Positions 15,829 through 23,750 of a stretch of 64,000 bases of DNA are shown piece by piece (position 1 is the stretch's first letter; every line of letters starts with the position of its first letter). Under the pieces are notes generated by a model. That model saw only the letters and a list, made by a program, of their open reading frames with translations. It made no database searches and was not told where the DNA came from. The position numbers were made by a program, and so were the translations under genes. Origin of the DNA: Dyella acidisoli (GTDB lineage: Bacteria > Pseudomonadota > Gammaproteobacteria > Xanthomonadales > Rhodanobacteraceae); the NCBI RefSeq assembly GCF_030160295.1, contig NZ_BSOB01000004.1:62001-126000 (forward strand), read 5' to 3'.

Positions 15829-17949
15829 ATGCCCTCTTTCCTGCGTTGCCTGCCTGCCCTCGCCCTGATTGCAACCATGGTTACGTACGCGAACGACATA
15901 CCGAAACCACCCGCATCACCTACGCGAACAGCCACCAGCAGCTTGCATGGCGTTACGGTGAACGATCCTTATCGCTGGCTGGAAAACCCGCAGGATCCCG
16001 CGGTCCAGGCCTGGATCAAGGCACAGAACGAACACACGGAAGCGGTGCTGGCGGCCATGCCGTACGGCAAGGCAATGACGGAGCGCGTGCAGCAACTCGC
16101 CATCACGTCCACTACGCGATCCTCACCGCTGCTTGCCGGTGGCACGCTGTTCTACATGCAGGAAACGCCACCGCAGCCGCAACCGCAGTTGATGGCGCAA
16201 GCGTGGCCGAATGGGCAGGCGCGGGTGCTGGTGGACGTCAATGCCGGCGACGGCAATACCGCGATCACCGGTTATTGGCCTTCGCCCAGCGGACGTTATC
16301 TGGCGTACGGCACGGCGGAAGGCGGTAGCGAGTTGACCACTGTGCACGTGCTGGATGTGCAGACCGGCAAAACCTTGAGTGACGCATTGCCTTATGCGGG
16401 CGGCGGTACCACGCCGGAGGGTGTGGCGTGGGATGCGAATGAGCAAGGCTTCGTGTACGTGCGTTTTTCGTTGCCGCCGGCCGGAGCCGAAGTGCAGCAG
16501 TTTGATGCGGCGTTGATGCATCACGTGTTGGGCCAGCCGATCAGTGCCGATGAAGCGGTCTTCGGCAGAGGCTATTCGAAGGTTGCCGAATACCGCCTGC
16601 TTACTTCACCGGGCGCCAAGCAGCTGGCCGTGCTCGCCAACATCGGTGACGGCGGTCCGGCCGAGGTGTATCTGCGCGAGGGTGAAGATTGGAAGAAGGT
16701 GCTGGGTCACGATGCAAACGTGCGCGAAGCGGCTTGGGTCGGTCAGCGTCTATTCGTGACAAGCTTTGCCGACGCGCCGCGCGGCAAAGTGCTTGCGGTG
16801 GATGCGCAAGGCAAGGTCACCACGGTGGTGCCCCAACACGAAGGTGCGTTGCAGGGCGTTGCGCCGATCGCGGATGGATTTCTCATCACACGCAGTTGGG
16901 GGCCGGACTGGTGGATCGAGCAATACGACGCGCAGGGCAAGTGGCTGCGCCGTCTGCCGCTGCCGGGCCACGGCATAAGCATCGACGGCATCGCTGCCGA
17001 ACAGGGCCAGGATCATGCGTTGATCACGTACGACGGCTGGACTTTGCCCTCGCGCTGGGTCGACTACGACGCGAAAACCGGCGACCTGCACAGCGTGTTC
17101 GAAGTGAAGCCTGCTGCCGACTACAGCAACGTGGAAATGCATCGTATCGACGGCGTGTCGAAGGATGGCACCAAGATTCCCGTGACGGTGCTGGCACTGC
17201 GTGGCGTCACACCGAACGGTCAGCGCCCCACCATTTTGTACAGCTACGGCGGCTACGATCTTCCGGTCACACCGCATTTCATCGGCGCCCGCCTGGCCTG
17301 GCTGGAGCGCGGCGGCGTGTTTGCTTTCGCCAACATCCGCGGCGGTAATGAGTACGGACAGGACTGGCACGCGCAGGGTCAGAAACTGCACAAGCAGAAT
17401 GTATTCGACGATTTCCATGCTGCTGCGCTGGCCTTGGTCGATACGCATTGGACCGACCGCAAGCACCTGGGCATTCTCGGCGCCAGCAACGGCGGCCTGC
17501 TGATGGGTGCGTCACTGGTGCAGCATCCCGCCGATTACCGCGCTGTGGTAGCGATGGTCGGCATCTACGATGTAATTCGCCATGAAACGAACTTCGCCAA
17601 CGGTCCGTACAACGTCAGCGAAATTGGCACGGTAAGCGATCCTTTGCAGTTCAAGGCGACGCTGTCGTATTCACCGTTGCAGAACGTGAAGCCACATACC
17701 GGTTATCCCGCGGTGTTGATGACGACCGGCGCGAACGACCCGCGCGTGGCGCCGTGGCAATCACGCAAGTTCACTGCGGCACTGCAGAACGCAAGTTCCT
17801 CGGATCGACCGATTCTGTTGCTGACACGCATGAATGCAGGTCATGGCGTTGGCGCGCCGTTTAGTCAGCGGGTTGGGGATATGGCGATCATGCTGACGTT
17901 CTTTGCGCATGAGTTGGGGTTGTCGGCGCAGACGGCGTCGAGCGAGTGA
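15829..17949 (+). CDS. Exported prolyl oligopeptidase (S9A)
   Basis: A 706-residue prolyl endopeptidase-like enzyme with a signal peptide of about 21 residues (MPSFLRCLPALALIATMVTYA). The N-terminal signature VNDPYRWLENP is diagnostic of S9A enzymes; a seven-bladed propeller follows, and the hydrolase domain contains GGNEYGQDWH, the nucleophile Ser553 in GASNGG, Asp637 in GANDPRV and His672 in NAGHGVG. It cleaves short peptides after proline. It runs divergently from the neighbouring S9 peptidase, and the pair may share the control region at 15678-15828. A long CT-rich repeat follows the stop codon. Confidence 0.93.
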   Translation: MPSFLRCLPALALIATMVTYANDIPKPPASPTRTATSSLHGVTVNDPYRWLENPQDPAVQAWIKAQNEHTEAVLAAMPYGKAMTERVQQLAITSTTRSSPLLAGGTLFYMQETPPQPQPQLMAQAWPNGQARVLVDVNAGDGNTAITGYWPSPSGRYLAYGTAEGGSELTTVHVLDVQTGKTLSDALPYAGGGTTPEGVAWDANEQGFVYVRFSLPPAGAEVQQFDAALMHHVLGQPISADEAVFGRGYSKVAEYRLLTSPGAKQLAVLANIGDGGPAEVYLREGEDWKKVLGHDANVREAAWVGQRLFVTSFADAPRGKVLAVDAQGKVTTVVPQHEGALQGVAPIADGFLITRSWGPDWWIEQYDAQGKWLRRLPLPGHGISIDGIAAEQGQDHALITYDGWTLPSRWVDYDAKTGDLHSVFEVKPAADYSNVEMHRIDGVSKDGTKIPVTVLALRGVTPNGQRPTILYSYGGYDLPVTPHFIGARLAWLERGGVFAFANIRGGNEYGQDWHAQGQKLHKQNVFDDFHAAALALVDTHWTDRKHLGILGASNGGLLMGASLVQHPADYRAVVAMVGIYDVIRHETNFANGPYNVSEIGTVSDPLQFKATLSYSPLQNVKPHTGYPAVLMTTGANDPRVAPWQSRKFTAALQNASSSDRPILLLTRMNAGHGVGAPFSQRVGDMAIMLTFFAHELGLSAQTASSE

Positions 17950-17966
17950 ATCTGCACGAGATTCAA

Positions 17967-18121
17967 TCCCCTCCCCTGCTTGCAGGGGAGGGTTAGGGTG
18001 GGGTGACGCGAGCAAAGCTCGCGTTCGGCTGCGCCGGAACAATGTGAGGCACTGACGGAGCATCATCGCGAGAGTGCTTCACCCCACCCCAGCCCTCCCC
18101 TACTACACGTAGGGGAGGGGG
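17967..18121. repeat. Composite CT-rich inverted repeat
   Basis: A left hairpin (CCCCTCCCCTGCTTGCAGGG and its continuation AGGGTGGGGTGACGCGAGC) and a right mirror (GCTTCACCCCACCCCAGCCC followed by CTCCCCTACTACACGTAGGG) enclose about 60 bases. The outer arms pair with one another and each carries its own hairpin. It lies between two convergent genes and may terminate both, but the size suggests a repeat family. Confidence 0.65.
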
Positions 18122-18153
18122 CACATCGTGTGTGGATTACGCCAATCAGAACA

Positions 18154-19107
18154 TCAAGCCCCACGAAACTCCCGCCGATACATCGACGGCGTCGTATTGA
18201 ACGCCACGCCAAAATGCTGCCGCATCGACAACGCGGTGCCGAATCCCGCGCGCTCGGCGATGCGTTCGATCGGTTGATCGGTGGTTTCCAGCATGCGTTG
18301 CGCCAGGCCGAGCCGTTGCGACAGCAGCCATTGGCCGACCGTGGTACCCGTGTGCTGGCGAAAATGCCGCGTAAAGCTACGTCGACTCATCAGGGCGCGG
18401 GTGGCGAGCGAATCGAGCGTGTGGGTGTGGCCGAGATGTTGCGTAGCCCAGTGCAGGGTTTTGGTGAGCGGTGTGTCGGTCGCACGCGTGAGCACAGGCT
18501 GCTCGATGTATTGCGCCTGGCTGCCTTGGCGATGCGGCGGCACGACCAGGATACGCGCGATACGGTTGGCGATTTCGGCACCGTACTGCCGCCGCACGAC
18601 GTGCAAGCAACAGTCGATGCCCGCAGCCGTGCCGGCAGACGTAACGACGTTACCCTGATCGACATACAGCACGTCTGGGTCGAGCCGCACTTTGGGGAAG
18701 CGCTGCCGGAAGAGTTCCGTCCAACGCCAGTGCGTGGTGGCGAGCTTGCCGTCGAGCACTCCGGCTTCAGCCAGCACATAAGCGCCAAGGCAAAGTCCGA
18801 CGAGGGTGGCGCTGCGCTTGTGCGCGCGGCGCAACGCGGAAAGCAAGGGCTCGGGTGCGGATTCGTGCGGATTGCGCCAGGACGGCACCACGATCACATC
18901 GGCCTGCGACAGCTCGCGCAGGCCATGACGTGTGGCAATGCCGAAGCCGGCAGTGGTGCGCAATTCGCCCGGTTCTGCAGCGCAAACGCGAAGCTGGAAT
19001 AGCGATTCCGGTTCGCCAAGCGTTTCGCCAAAAACAGCGCAGGGCACGGAAAGATGGAACGGGCGAATCTGATCGAAGGCAACGACGGCGACTTTGACAG
19101 GCTGCAT
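18154..19107 (-). CDS. GlxA family AraC-type regulator with DJ-1/GATase1 domain
   Basis: A 317-residue regulator. Residues 5-180 form a DJ-1/PfpI-like amidotransferase fold with Cys106 in the elbow GLCLGAY; residues 215-315 form the AraC DNA-binding domain with two helix-turn-helices (SRRSFTRHFRQHTG, then IERIAERAGFGT). This is the FtrA/GlxA/CdhR architecture, whose members often control catabolism of amines or carnitine-like compounds. It is divergent from a cysteine hydrolase gene 132 bases away, the most obvious target. The effector is unknown. Confidence 0.9.
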   Translation of the reverse strand: MQPVKVAVVAFDQIRPFHLSVPCAVFGETLGEPESLFQLRVCAAEPGELRTTAGFGIATRHGLRELSQADVIVVPSWRNPHESAPEPLLSALRRAHKRSATLVGLCLGAYVLAEAGVLDGKLATTHWRWTELFRQRFPKVRLDPDVLYVDQGNVVTSAGTAAGIDCCLHVVRRQYGAEIANRIARILVVPPHRQGSQAQYIEQPVLTRATDTPLTKTLHWATQHLGHTHTLDSLATRALMSRRSFTRHFRQHTGTTVGQWLLSQRLGLAQRMLETTDQPIERIAERAGFGTALSMRQHFGVAFNTTPSMYRREFRGA

Positions 19108-19239
19108 GCGAGGATTCTCCGGCGGCTTGGCCCGATTCTATCGCTAAATGGCAATTGGGCCACTGCCGGGTCGCATGGCAGAAGCGGAAGATGCACTCAC
19201 CGGGAGCACTCACGCTCTCTTTCACAAGGAATCGCCGTC

Positions 19240-19887
19240 ATGAGCCATACCACTCCTCGCCGCGCGCTGGTCGTGATCGATGTGCAGAACGAATACGTTA
19301 CCGGTGGCTTGCAGATTCAGTACCCGCCAGTCGCCACCTCGCTGCGCCATATCGGGCGCGCCATGGATGGTGCACGCGCAGCCGGCATTCCGGTGATCGT
19401 GATCCAGCAAACCTCGCCCGCCGACGCGCCGCTGTTCGCCATGGGCACACCGGGATGGGAGCTGCACGAGACGGTGGCCAAGCGCCCGCACGATCACTAT
19501 CAGCGCAAGCTTTTGCCCAGCGCCTTCGCCGGTACCGATGTGGCCGACTGGTTGAGTGAGCACCAGATCGACACGCTGACCGTGGTCGGCTACATGACGC
19601 ACAACTGCGACGACACCACCGTCAAGCATGCGTTCGATCGCGGATTGCAGGTGGAATTCCTGCACGACGCTGCGGGCACCGTGCCCTATGCGAACCGCGC
19701 CGGGTTTGCCAGCGCGGAGGAAATCCATCGCGTGTACAGCGTGGTGCAGCAGTCACGCTTCGCGGCGGTGTTGAGCACGGACGAATGGCTGGAATGCATT
19801 GCCACGGGGCGCGTGCCGGAGCGGGATACGATTCATGCTTCGCATCAGCGTGCGTTGGCGCTGCTGGCGCAAGGTGCGGCAGCATGA
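19240..19887 (+). CDS. Isochorismatase-family cysteine hydrolase
   Basis: A 215-residue alpha/beta enzyme of the isochorismatase-like hydrolases, which include nicotinamidases and carbamoyl-amide hydrolases. The triad is visible: Asp14 (VVIDVQNEY), Lys90 (YQRKLLPSAF) and Cys123 (YMTHNCDDTT). The start is the ATG at 19240 after CACAAGGA; an upstream open frame from 19054 overlaps the divergent regulator and is not used. Its position opposite a GlxA-type regulator suggests that the two form an inducible unit for degradation of an amide compound, but the substrate cannot be told from the sequence. Confidence 0.87.
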   Translation: MSHTTPRRALVVIDVQNEYVTGGLQIQYPPVATSLRHIGRAMDGARAAGIPVIVIQQTSPADAPLFAMGTPGWELHETVAKRPHDHYQRKLLPSAFAGTDVADWLSEHQIDTLTVVGYMTHNCDDTTVKHAFDRGLQVEFLHDAAGTVPYANRAGFASAEEIHRVYSVVQQSRFAAVLSTDEWLECIATGRVPERDTIHASHQRALALLAQGAAA

Positions 19888-19915
19888 GGCTCAACAACAG
19901 CAGCGAAGAACCTGG

Positions 19916-20138
19916 CTCCCTCTCTCCTTCGGGGAGAGGGTTGGGGTGAGGGGTCACGCTCGCCTGATCTCGCCCGCAACACCTCGACATCGTCATTCCC
20001 GCGAAAGCGGGAATCCATTTTTAGCTTTCACATCGGAGCAACATGGATTCCCGCTTTCGCGGGAATGACGACCATGAGGGTGAGCAGGTTTCCTTGCAAG
20101 ATTGCCCCCTCACCCCTCTCCCAACAGAGAGAGGGAAC
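19916..20138. repeat. Nested composite inverted repeat
   Basis: An outer pair of CT-rich arms (19916-19957, GGGGAGAGGGTTGGGGTGAG, and 20104-20138, CCCCTCACCCCTCTCCCA) encloses an inner 80-base palindrome. The outer arms belong with the repeat at 17967 and the inner one with the repeat at 46710. It fills the space between the cysteine hydrolase and the esterase. Confidence 0.65.
19991..20070. repeat. Intergenic palindrome, CATTCCCGCGAAAGCGGGAA family
   Basis: Arms CGTCATTCCCGCGAAAGCGG and CCGCTTTCGCGGGAATGACG are perfect reverse complements over more than 25 bases including ATCCAT/ATGGAT, separated by about 26 bases. Each arm also contains a small CCCGCGAAAGCGGG palindrome. A diverged copy lies at 46710-46816. 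Confidence 0.8.
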
Positions 20139-20189
20139 AGAGTGTCGTGCTGCTACGATGCCATTTCGAATCACTCCCCTCATGCTGCT

Positions 20190-20855
20190 ATGTCCTTGCT
20201 CCCCACCGTCGAATCCGAAACCGCCGCCAACCCCGTCTATAGCATCATCTGGCTGCACGGCCTGGGCGCTGATGGCCATGATTTCGCGCCGATCGTGCCG
20301 GAGCTGGTTGTGCCCGAGTGGCCGGCTATCCGCTTTGTGTTTCCGCATGCGCCGGTGCGCCCCGTGACCATTAACAACGGCATGGCGATGCGCGCGTGGT
20401 ACGACATCTATGGTTTCGATCTGCTCTCACAGCAGGACGAGGCGGGCACCCGTGAATCCATTACGCAAGTGGAAACGTTGATCGCCCGCGAACAGGAACG
20501 CGGCGTGCCGAGCGAGCGCATTCTGCTGGCGGGGTTTTCACAGGGCGGCGCGATTGCATTGGCGACGGGCTTGCGGCACGCGCAGAGGCTGGCGGGCATC
20601 GTCGCGTTGTCCACGTACCTGCCGATCGCCCATACGCTCGCCAACGAGCGCAGTGCGGCGAATGCGGGTGTACCGATTTTCTGGGGGCATGGCACTTACG
20701 ATCCGGTGGTGGCGCTGCAGCGTGGTGTGGAATCGCGCACCACGCTGGAAGCACTCGGCTACAGGGTGGATTGGCATACCTACCCGATGCCGCACTCGGT
20801 TTGCCCGGATGAAATTGCAGATCTGCGCCGCTGGATCGGCGAGCATCTGCGCTGA
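20190..20855 (+). CDS. Alpha/beta-hydrolase carboxylesterase/phospholipase
   Basis: A 221-residue cytoplasmic serine esterase of the carboxylesterase II/acyl-protein thioesterase family. The triad is Ser117 in GFSQGG, Asp171 in GTYDPVV and His202 in MPHSVC; WLHGLGADGHDF supplies the oxyanion loop typical of the family. Members hydrolyse short acyl esters and lysophospholipids. I start at the ATG at 20190; the frame is open from 20043 only because it reads through the intergenic palindrome. It is followed by algZ 32 bases later and may be co-transcribed with it, though no functional link is known. Confidence 0.9.
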   Translation: MSLLPTVESETAANPVYSIIWLHGLGADGHDFAPIVPELVVPEWPAIRFVFPHAPVRPVTINNGMAMRAWYDIYGFDLLSQQDEAGTRESITQVETLIAREQERGVPSERILLAGFSQGGAIALATGLRHAQRLAGIVALSTYLPIAHTLANERSAANAGVPIFWGHGTYDPVVALQRGVESRTTLEALGYRVDWHTYPMPHSVCPDEIADLRRWIGEHLR

Positions 20856-20887
20856 AAAACGGCCAGATCTGCAGGCATACTGCACGC

Positions 20888-21958
20888 ATGCCAGGGGCCA
20901 CTACCAAACCATCCACCCAGCCGCACAGTCCGCTGCCGGATTTCTGTAGCTTGCCGGTCATTTCCGCGCTGCTGATCGTTGGCGCACTGTGCGTCACCCT
21001 GGCCTGGCTCGCGCCACAAAGTACGCGTGGCTGGCGCGGTTACAGCGTCGGCATGTTGTTCGTGGAATGGGTGGCGATGGTGATTGGCGTGGCGCTGTGC
21101 AAGTTGCGCCCGTGGTTGCTGCGCCTGCCGGGCCTTTTGCCGTATGCAGGCGTATGGCTGGTGATGGTGCTGATCGTGGTGATCGGCAGCGTGCTGGCGC
21201 AGTGGATGGACGGCACGCTGGAGATGCGGCTGATTCCGGCTGACTCCTCCACGTTCGTGCGCAATAACGCGATGATTGCTGCCCTGCTTGGCGCGGCGAT
21301 GCTGCGTTATTTCTACGTGCTGGCCGAATGGCAGGCGCGCTTGGCGGCGGTGGCGCATGCGAAGGTGGAAGCGTTGCAGGCACGCATTCGACCGCACTTT
21401 TTGTTCAACAGCATGAACACGGTGGCGGCCCTGGTGCGGGTCGATCCCGAAGCGGCCGAACGCACGGTGGAGGATCTTTCCGAGTTGTTCCGTGCTGCAC
21501 TGGGACAGGACGATACGCACAGCGGCACACTGGGCGAGGAACTGCAATTGGTCGATCGCTATCTGGCCATCGAGCAGTTGCGGCTGGGTGAGCGCCTGCG
21601 CGTGCAACGCGATCTGGACGATCTGCCGATCGATGCGTCGATGCCGGTGCTGCTGCTGCAGCCGCTGGTGGAAAACGCGGTACGTCACGGCGTTCAGCCG
21701 TTGCGTGAAGGCGGCGAGATCGTTCTGCGCGGTGCGCGGGAGGGATCGATGATGCGGATCGAGATCAGCAATCCGCTCGCCGACCGGCCAGCCATCGGCG
21801 GTAGTGGGCATGGCCTCAACAATGTGCGTCAGCGCGTGACTTATCATTTTGGGCCACGGGCAAGCGTGGAAGCAGGCCCGCAGGAGAATTGCTTTGTGGT
21901 GAAGCTGCATCTGCCGATCGTAGGGGTTCCCTCAAATCATGCGCGTACTGATCGTTGA
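20888..21958 (+). CDS. algZ: LytS/AlgZ-type membrane sensor histidine kinase
   Basis: A 356-residue sensor kinase of the HPK7-like AlgZ (FimS) type. Four hydrophobic segments lie at roughly 22-40, 53-71, 84-104 and 127-145. The His_kinase domain has the phospho-acceptor His170 in ARIRPHFLFNSMNT, then a HATPase domain with PLVENAVRHG (N box) and GSGHGLNNVRQR (G box). The 3' end overlaps algR by 20 bases, implying translational coupling. In Pseudomonas this pair controls alginate and twitching motility; the Xanthomonadaceae role is less defined. No sensor domain beyond the membrane helices is visible. Confidence 0.9.
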   Translation: MPGATTKPSTQPHSPLPDFCSLPVISALLIVGALCVTLAWLAPQSTRGWRGYSVGMLFVEWVAMVIGVALCKLRPWLLRLPGLLPYAGVWLVMVLIVVIGSVLAQWMDGTLEMRLIPADSSTFVRNNAMIAALLGAAMLRYFYVLAEWQARLAAVAHAKVEALQARIRPHFLFNSMNTVAALVRVDPEAAERTVEDLSELFRAALGQDDTHSGTLGEELQLVDRYLAIEQLRLGERLRVQRDLDDLPIDASMPVLLLQPLVENAVRHGVQPLREGGEIVLRGAREGSMMRIEISNPLADRPAIGGSGHGLNNVRQRVTYHFGPRASVEAGPQENCFVVKLHLPIVGVPSNHARTDR

Positions 21959-22640
21959 CGACGAACCGCTGGCGCGGGCACGACTCGATGCCTTGCTGAG
22001 GGAATGCGCGGACGTGGATGTGGTCGGCAGCGTGGGCGACGGCGAAGCCGCACTGGCAGCGCTTTCGGAAACACAGCCTGATCTGCTGCTGCTCGACATC
22101 AACATGCCGGGCATGGATGGCAAGGCCCTGGCCGCCCGTTTGGCCAATCGCACGCGCCCGCAGGTGGTGTTCTGTACGGCGTACGAAGCGCACGCCGTGC
22201 ACGCGTTCGACCTGGGTGCGGCCGATTACTTGCTGAAACCCGTACGCGTGGAACGCTTGCGCGATGCACTCAAACGCGTCCGCCAACGGCTGGATGCGCA
22301 GCCGCGCGAACCCACCGGCTGGCTGCATGCACGCGTGCGTGGCGAGCCGGTCCGCATCGCGCTGGATGAAGTGATCTGCCTGCTGGCAGAAGAGAAATAC
22401 GTGGTGGCGCATCGCGCGGGCGATCAGCTGCTGCTCGACGAATCGCTGCGACAGCTCGAGGAAACCTATCCCGATCTGATCCGCCTGCACCGCAACTGCC
22501 TGGTACCGGCGCGCCGCCTGATCGGCCTGAAAACGCTCACTGATGGCCGCGTGCTGGCGCGTCTGGCCGGTACCGATTTCAGCCCGGAAGTGAGCCGCCG
22601 CAATCTGCCCGCTTTGCGCAAATTGCTGCGTATGGGTTGA
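21939..22640 (+). CDS. algR: AlgR-type LytTR response regulator
   Basis: A 233-residue response regulator. The receiver domain (1-115) has the acidic pair Asp7/Asp8, phospho-acceptor Asp53 in LLLDINMPGMDG, Thr80 and Lys100. The LytTR DNA-binding domain covers about 130-230 (VCLLAEEKYVVAHR-like core and LIRLHRNCLVPARRLIG). AlgR is the partner of the preceding kinase; the order algZ-algR-hemC is the same as in Pseudomonas. A REP pair lies in the space before hemC. Confidence 0.92.
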   Translation: MRVLIVDDEPLARARLDALLRECADVDVVGSVGDGEAALAALSETQPDLLLLDINMPGMDGKALAARLANRTRPQVVFCTAYEAHAVHAFDLGAADYLLKPVRVERLRDALKRVRQRLDAQPREPTGWLHARVRGEPVRIALDEVICLLAEEKYVVAHRAGDQLLLDESLRQLEETYPDLIRLHRNCLVPARRLIGLKTLTDGRVLARLAGTDFSPEVSRRNLPALRKLLRMG

Positions 22641-22655
22641 AGTGGCTGGGAGTGA

Positions 22656-22720
22656 GTAGGCTGGGATGATAATCCCAGCTTTGTTGCGGCTACTGATGCT
22701 GGGATTTCATTCCAGCCTAC
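22656..22720. repeat. REP pair (GTAG-type extragenic palindrome)
   Basis: GTAGGCTGGGATGATAATCC and the mirror arm GGGATTTCATTCCAGCCTAC flank a 20-base spacer between algR and hemC. The family matches the element at 7924-7999. Confidence 0.75.
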
Positions 22721-22785
22721 GCGATTGCTGCGCGTGAGTTGACGAGTGCGCGACAATGATAGCCGCCATCGTTTCCGGAGCCGTC

Positions 22786-23703
22786 ATGTCGCCTTCTCTC
22801 CTCCGCATCGCCACCCGCAAAAGTGCGCTTGCCTTATGGCAGGCCGAACACGTGGCTGGCTTGCTGCGTGCAGCACACCCGGGGTTGCGGGTGGAGTTGG
22901 TCCCATTGACCACACGTGGCGACGAAATCATCGATAAGCCGCTGGCGACGATCGGCGGCAAGGGTTTGTTCCTCAAGGAACTTGAGGTGGCGATGTTGGA
23001 AGGTCGCGCGGATCTCGCCGTGCATTCGCTCAAGGATGTCCCCGCGGAACTGGAACCCGGCTTCACCCTGCCCGCCGTCCTGCCGCGCGCCGACGCGGCC
23101 GATGCGTTCGTCAGCAACGATTACGCCGATGTGACGGCGCTACCGCTAGGGGCGCGTGTCGGCACCTCATCCCTGCGTCGTCAAGCGCAATTGCGCGCCG
23201 TGCGACCCGATCTGGAATTGCTCGACTTGCGTGGCAACGTCGGCACACGTTTGCAGAAACTCGACGCCGGCCATTACGAAGCCATCATCCTCGCCTGCGC
23301 CGGCCTAGAGCGACTCGGTTTACATGCGCGCATCCGCAGCCGCATGAGCGCACCGAGCTGGTTGCCTGCACCCGGCCAGGCGGCCATCGCCATCGAAGCA
23401 CGCTCGGATCAGGCTGACGTGCTCGAAGCCCTCGCCGTGCTGGACGATGCCGATACACGCTTGGCTGTTACCGCCGAGCGGGCGATGAATCGTGCTTTGG
23501 GTGGAAGCTGCACGGTGCCCGTCGGAGCGTGGTGTACGGTGACGGAGCATGGGTTGCATCTGCGCGGCATGGTGGGCGACGTATCAAGCGGTCGTCTACT
23601 GCTGGCCGAGGCCTCGGGTAACAGCAGTGACGCCACGAAGCTTGGTAACGATGTAGCACAGGCCTTGTTTGCACAAGGTGCTGCAGATTTCCTTGGTCAT
23701 TAA
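22786..23703 (+). CDS. hemC: Porphobilinogen deaminase (hydroxymethylbilane synthase)
   Basis: Cytoplasmic haem-pathway enzyme polymerising four porphobilinogens into hydroxymethylbilane. The 305-residue protein matches the family length (E. coli 313) and even its numbering: catalytic Asp84 in HSLKDVP and the dipyrromethane-cofactor Cys242 in GGSCTVP; the Arg-rich [11 protein letters not shown] stretch binds the growing chain. I use the ATG at 22786, preceded by CGGAG, rather than the upstream ATG at 22756. hemD, which often follows directly, is absent: the next gene is a convergent TonB-dependent receptor, separated by a bidirectional terminator. Confidence 0.96.
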   Translation: MSPSLLRIATRKSALALWQAEHVAGLLRAAHPGLRVELVPLTTRGDEIIDKPLATIGGKGLFLKELEVAMLEGRADLAVHSLKDVPAELEPGFTLPAVLPRADAADAFVSNDYADVTALPLGARVGTSSLRRQAQLRAVRPDLELLDLRGNVGTRLQKLDAGHYEAIILACAGLERLGLHARIRSRMSAPSWLPAPGQAAIAIEARSDQADVLEALAVLDDADTRLAVTAERAMNRALGGSCTVPVGAWCTVTEHGLHLRGMVGDVSSGRLLLAEASGNSSDATKLGNDVAQALFAQGAADFLGH

Positions 23704-23730
23704 AAAAGCGGGCGCAAAGGCCCGCTCTTT
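23702..23730. terminator. Bidirectional terminator between hemC and the TonB receptor
   Basis: Stem AGCGGGC/GCCCGCT (23707-23713 and 23720-23726) with A-run on the left and CTTT on the right. The run of six T on the minus strand makes it stronger for the receptor gene. Confidence 0.8.
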
Positions 23731-23750
23731 CAAAGCGACAATACAAAAAT

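Noticed and set aside
17967-20138. Possible CRISPR-like arrays
   Set aside because: The repeats are inverted, not regularly spaced direct repeats, and there are no Cas genes nearby.
20043-20189. An N-terminal extension of the esterase
   Set aside because: It encodes the right arm of the palindrome at 19991-20070 and is therefore repeat sequence, not protein.
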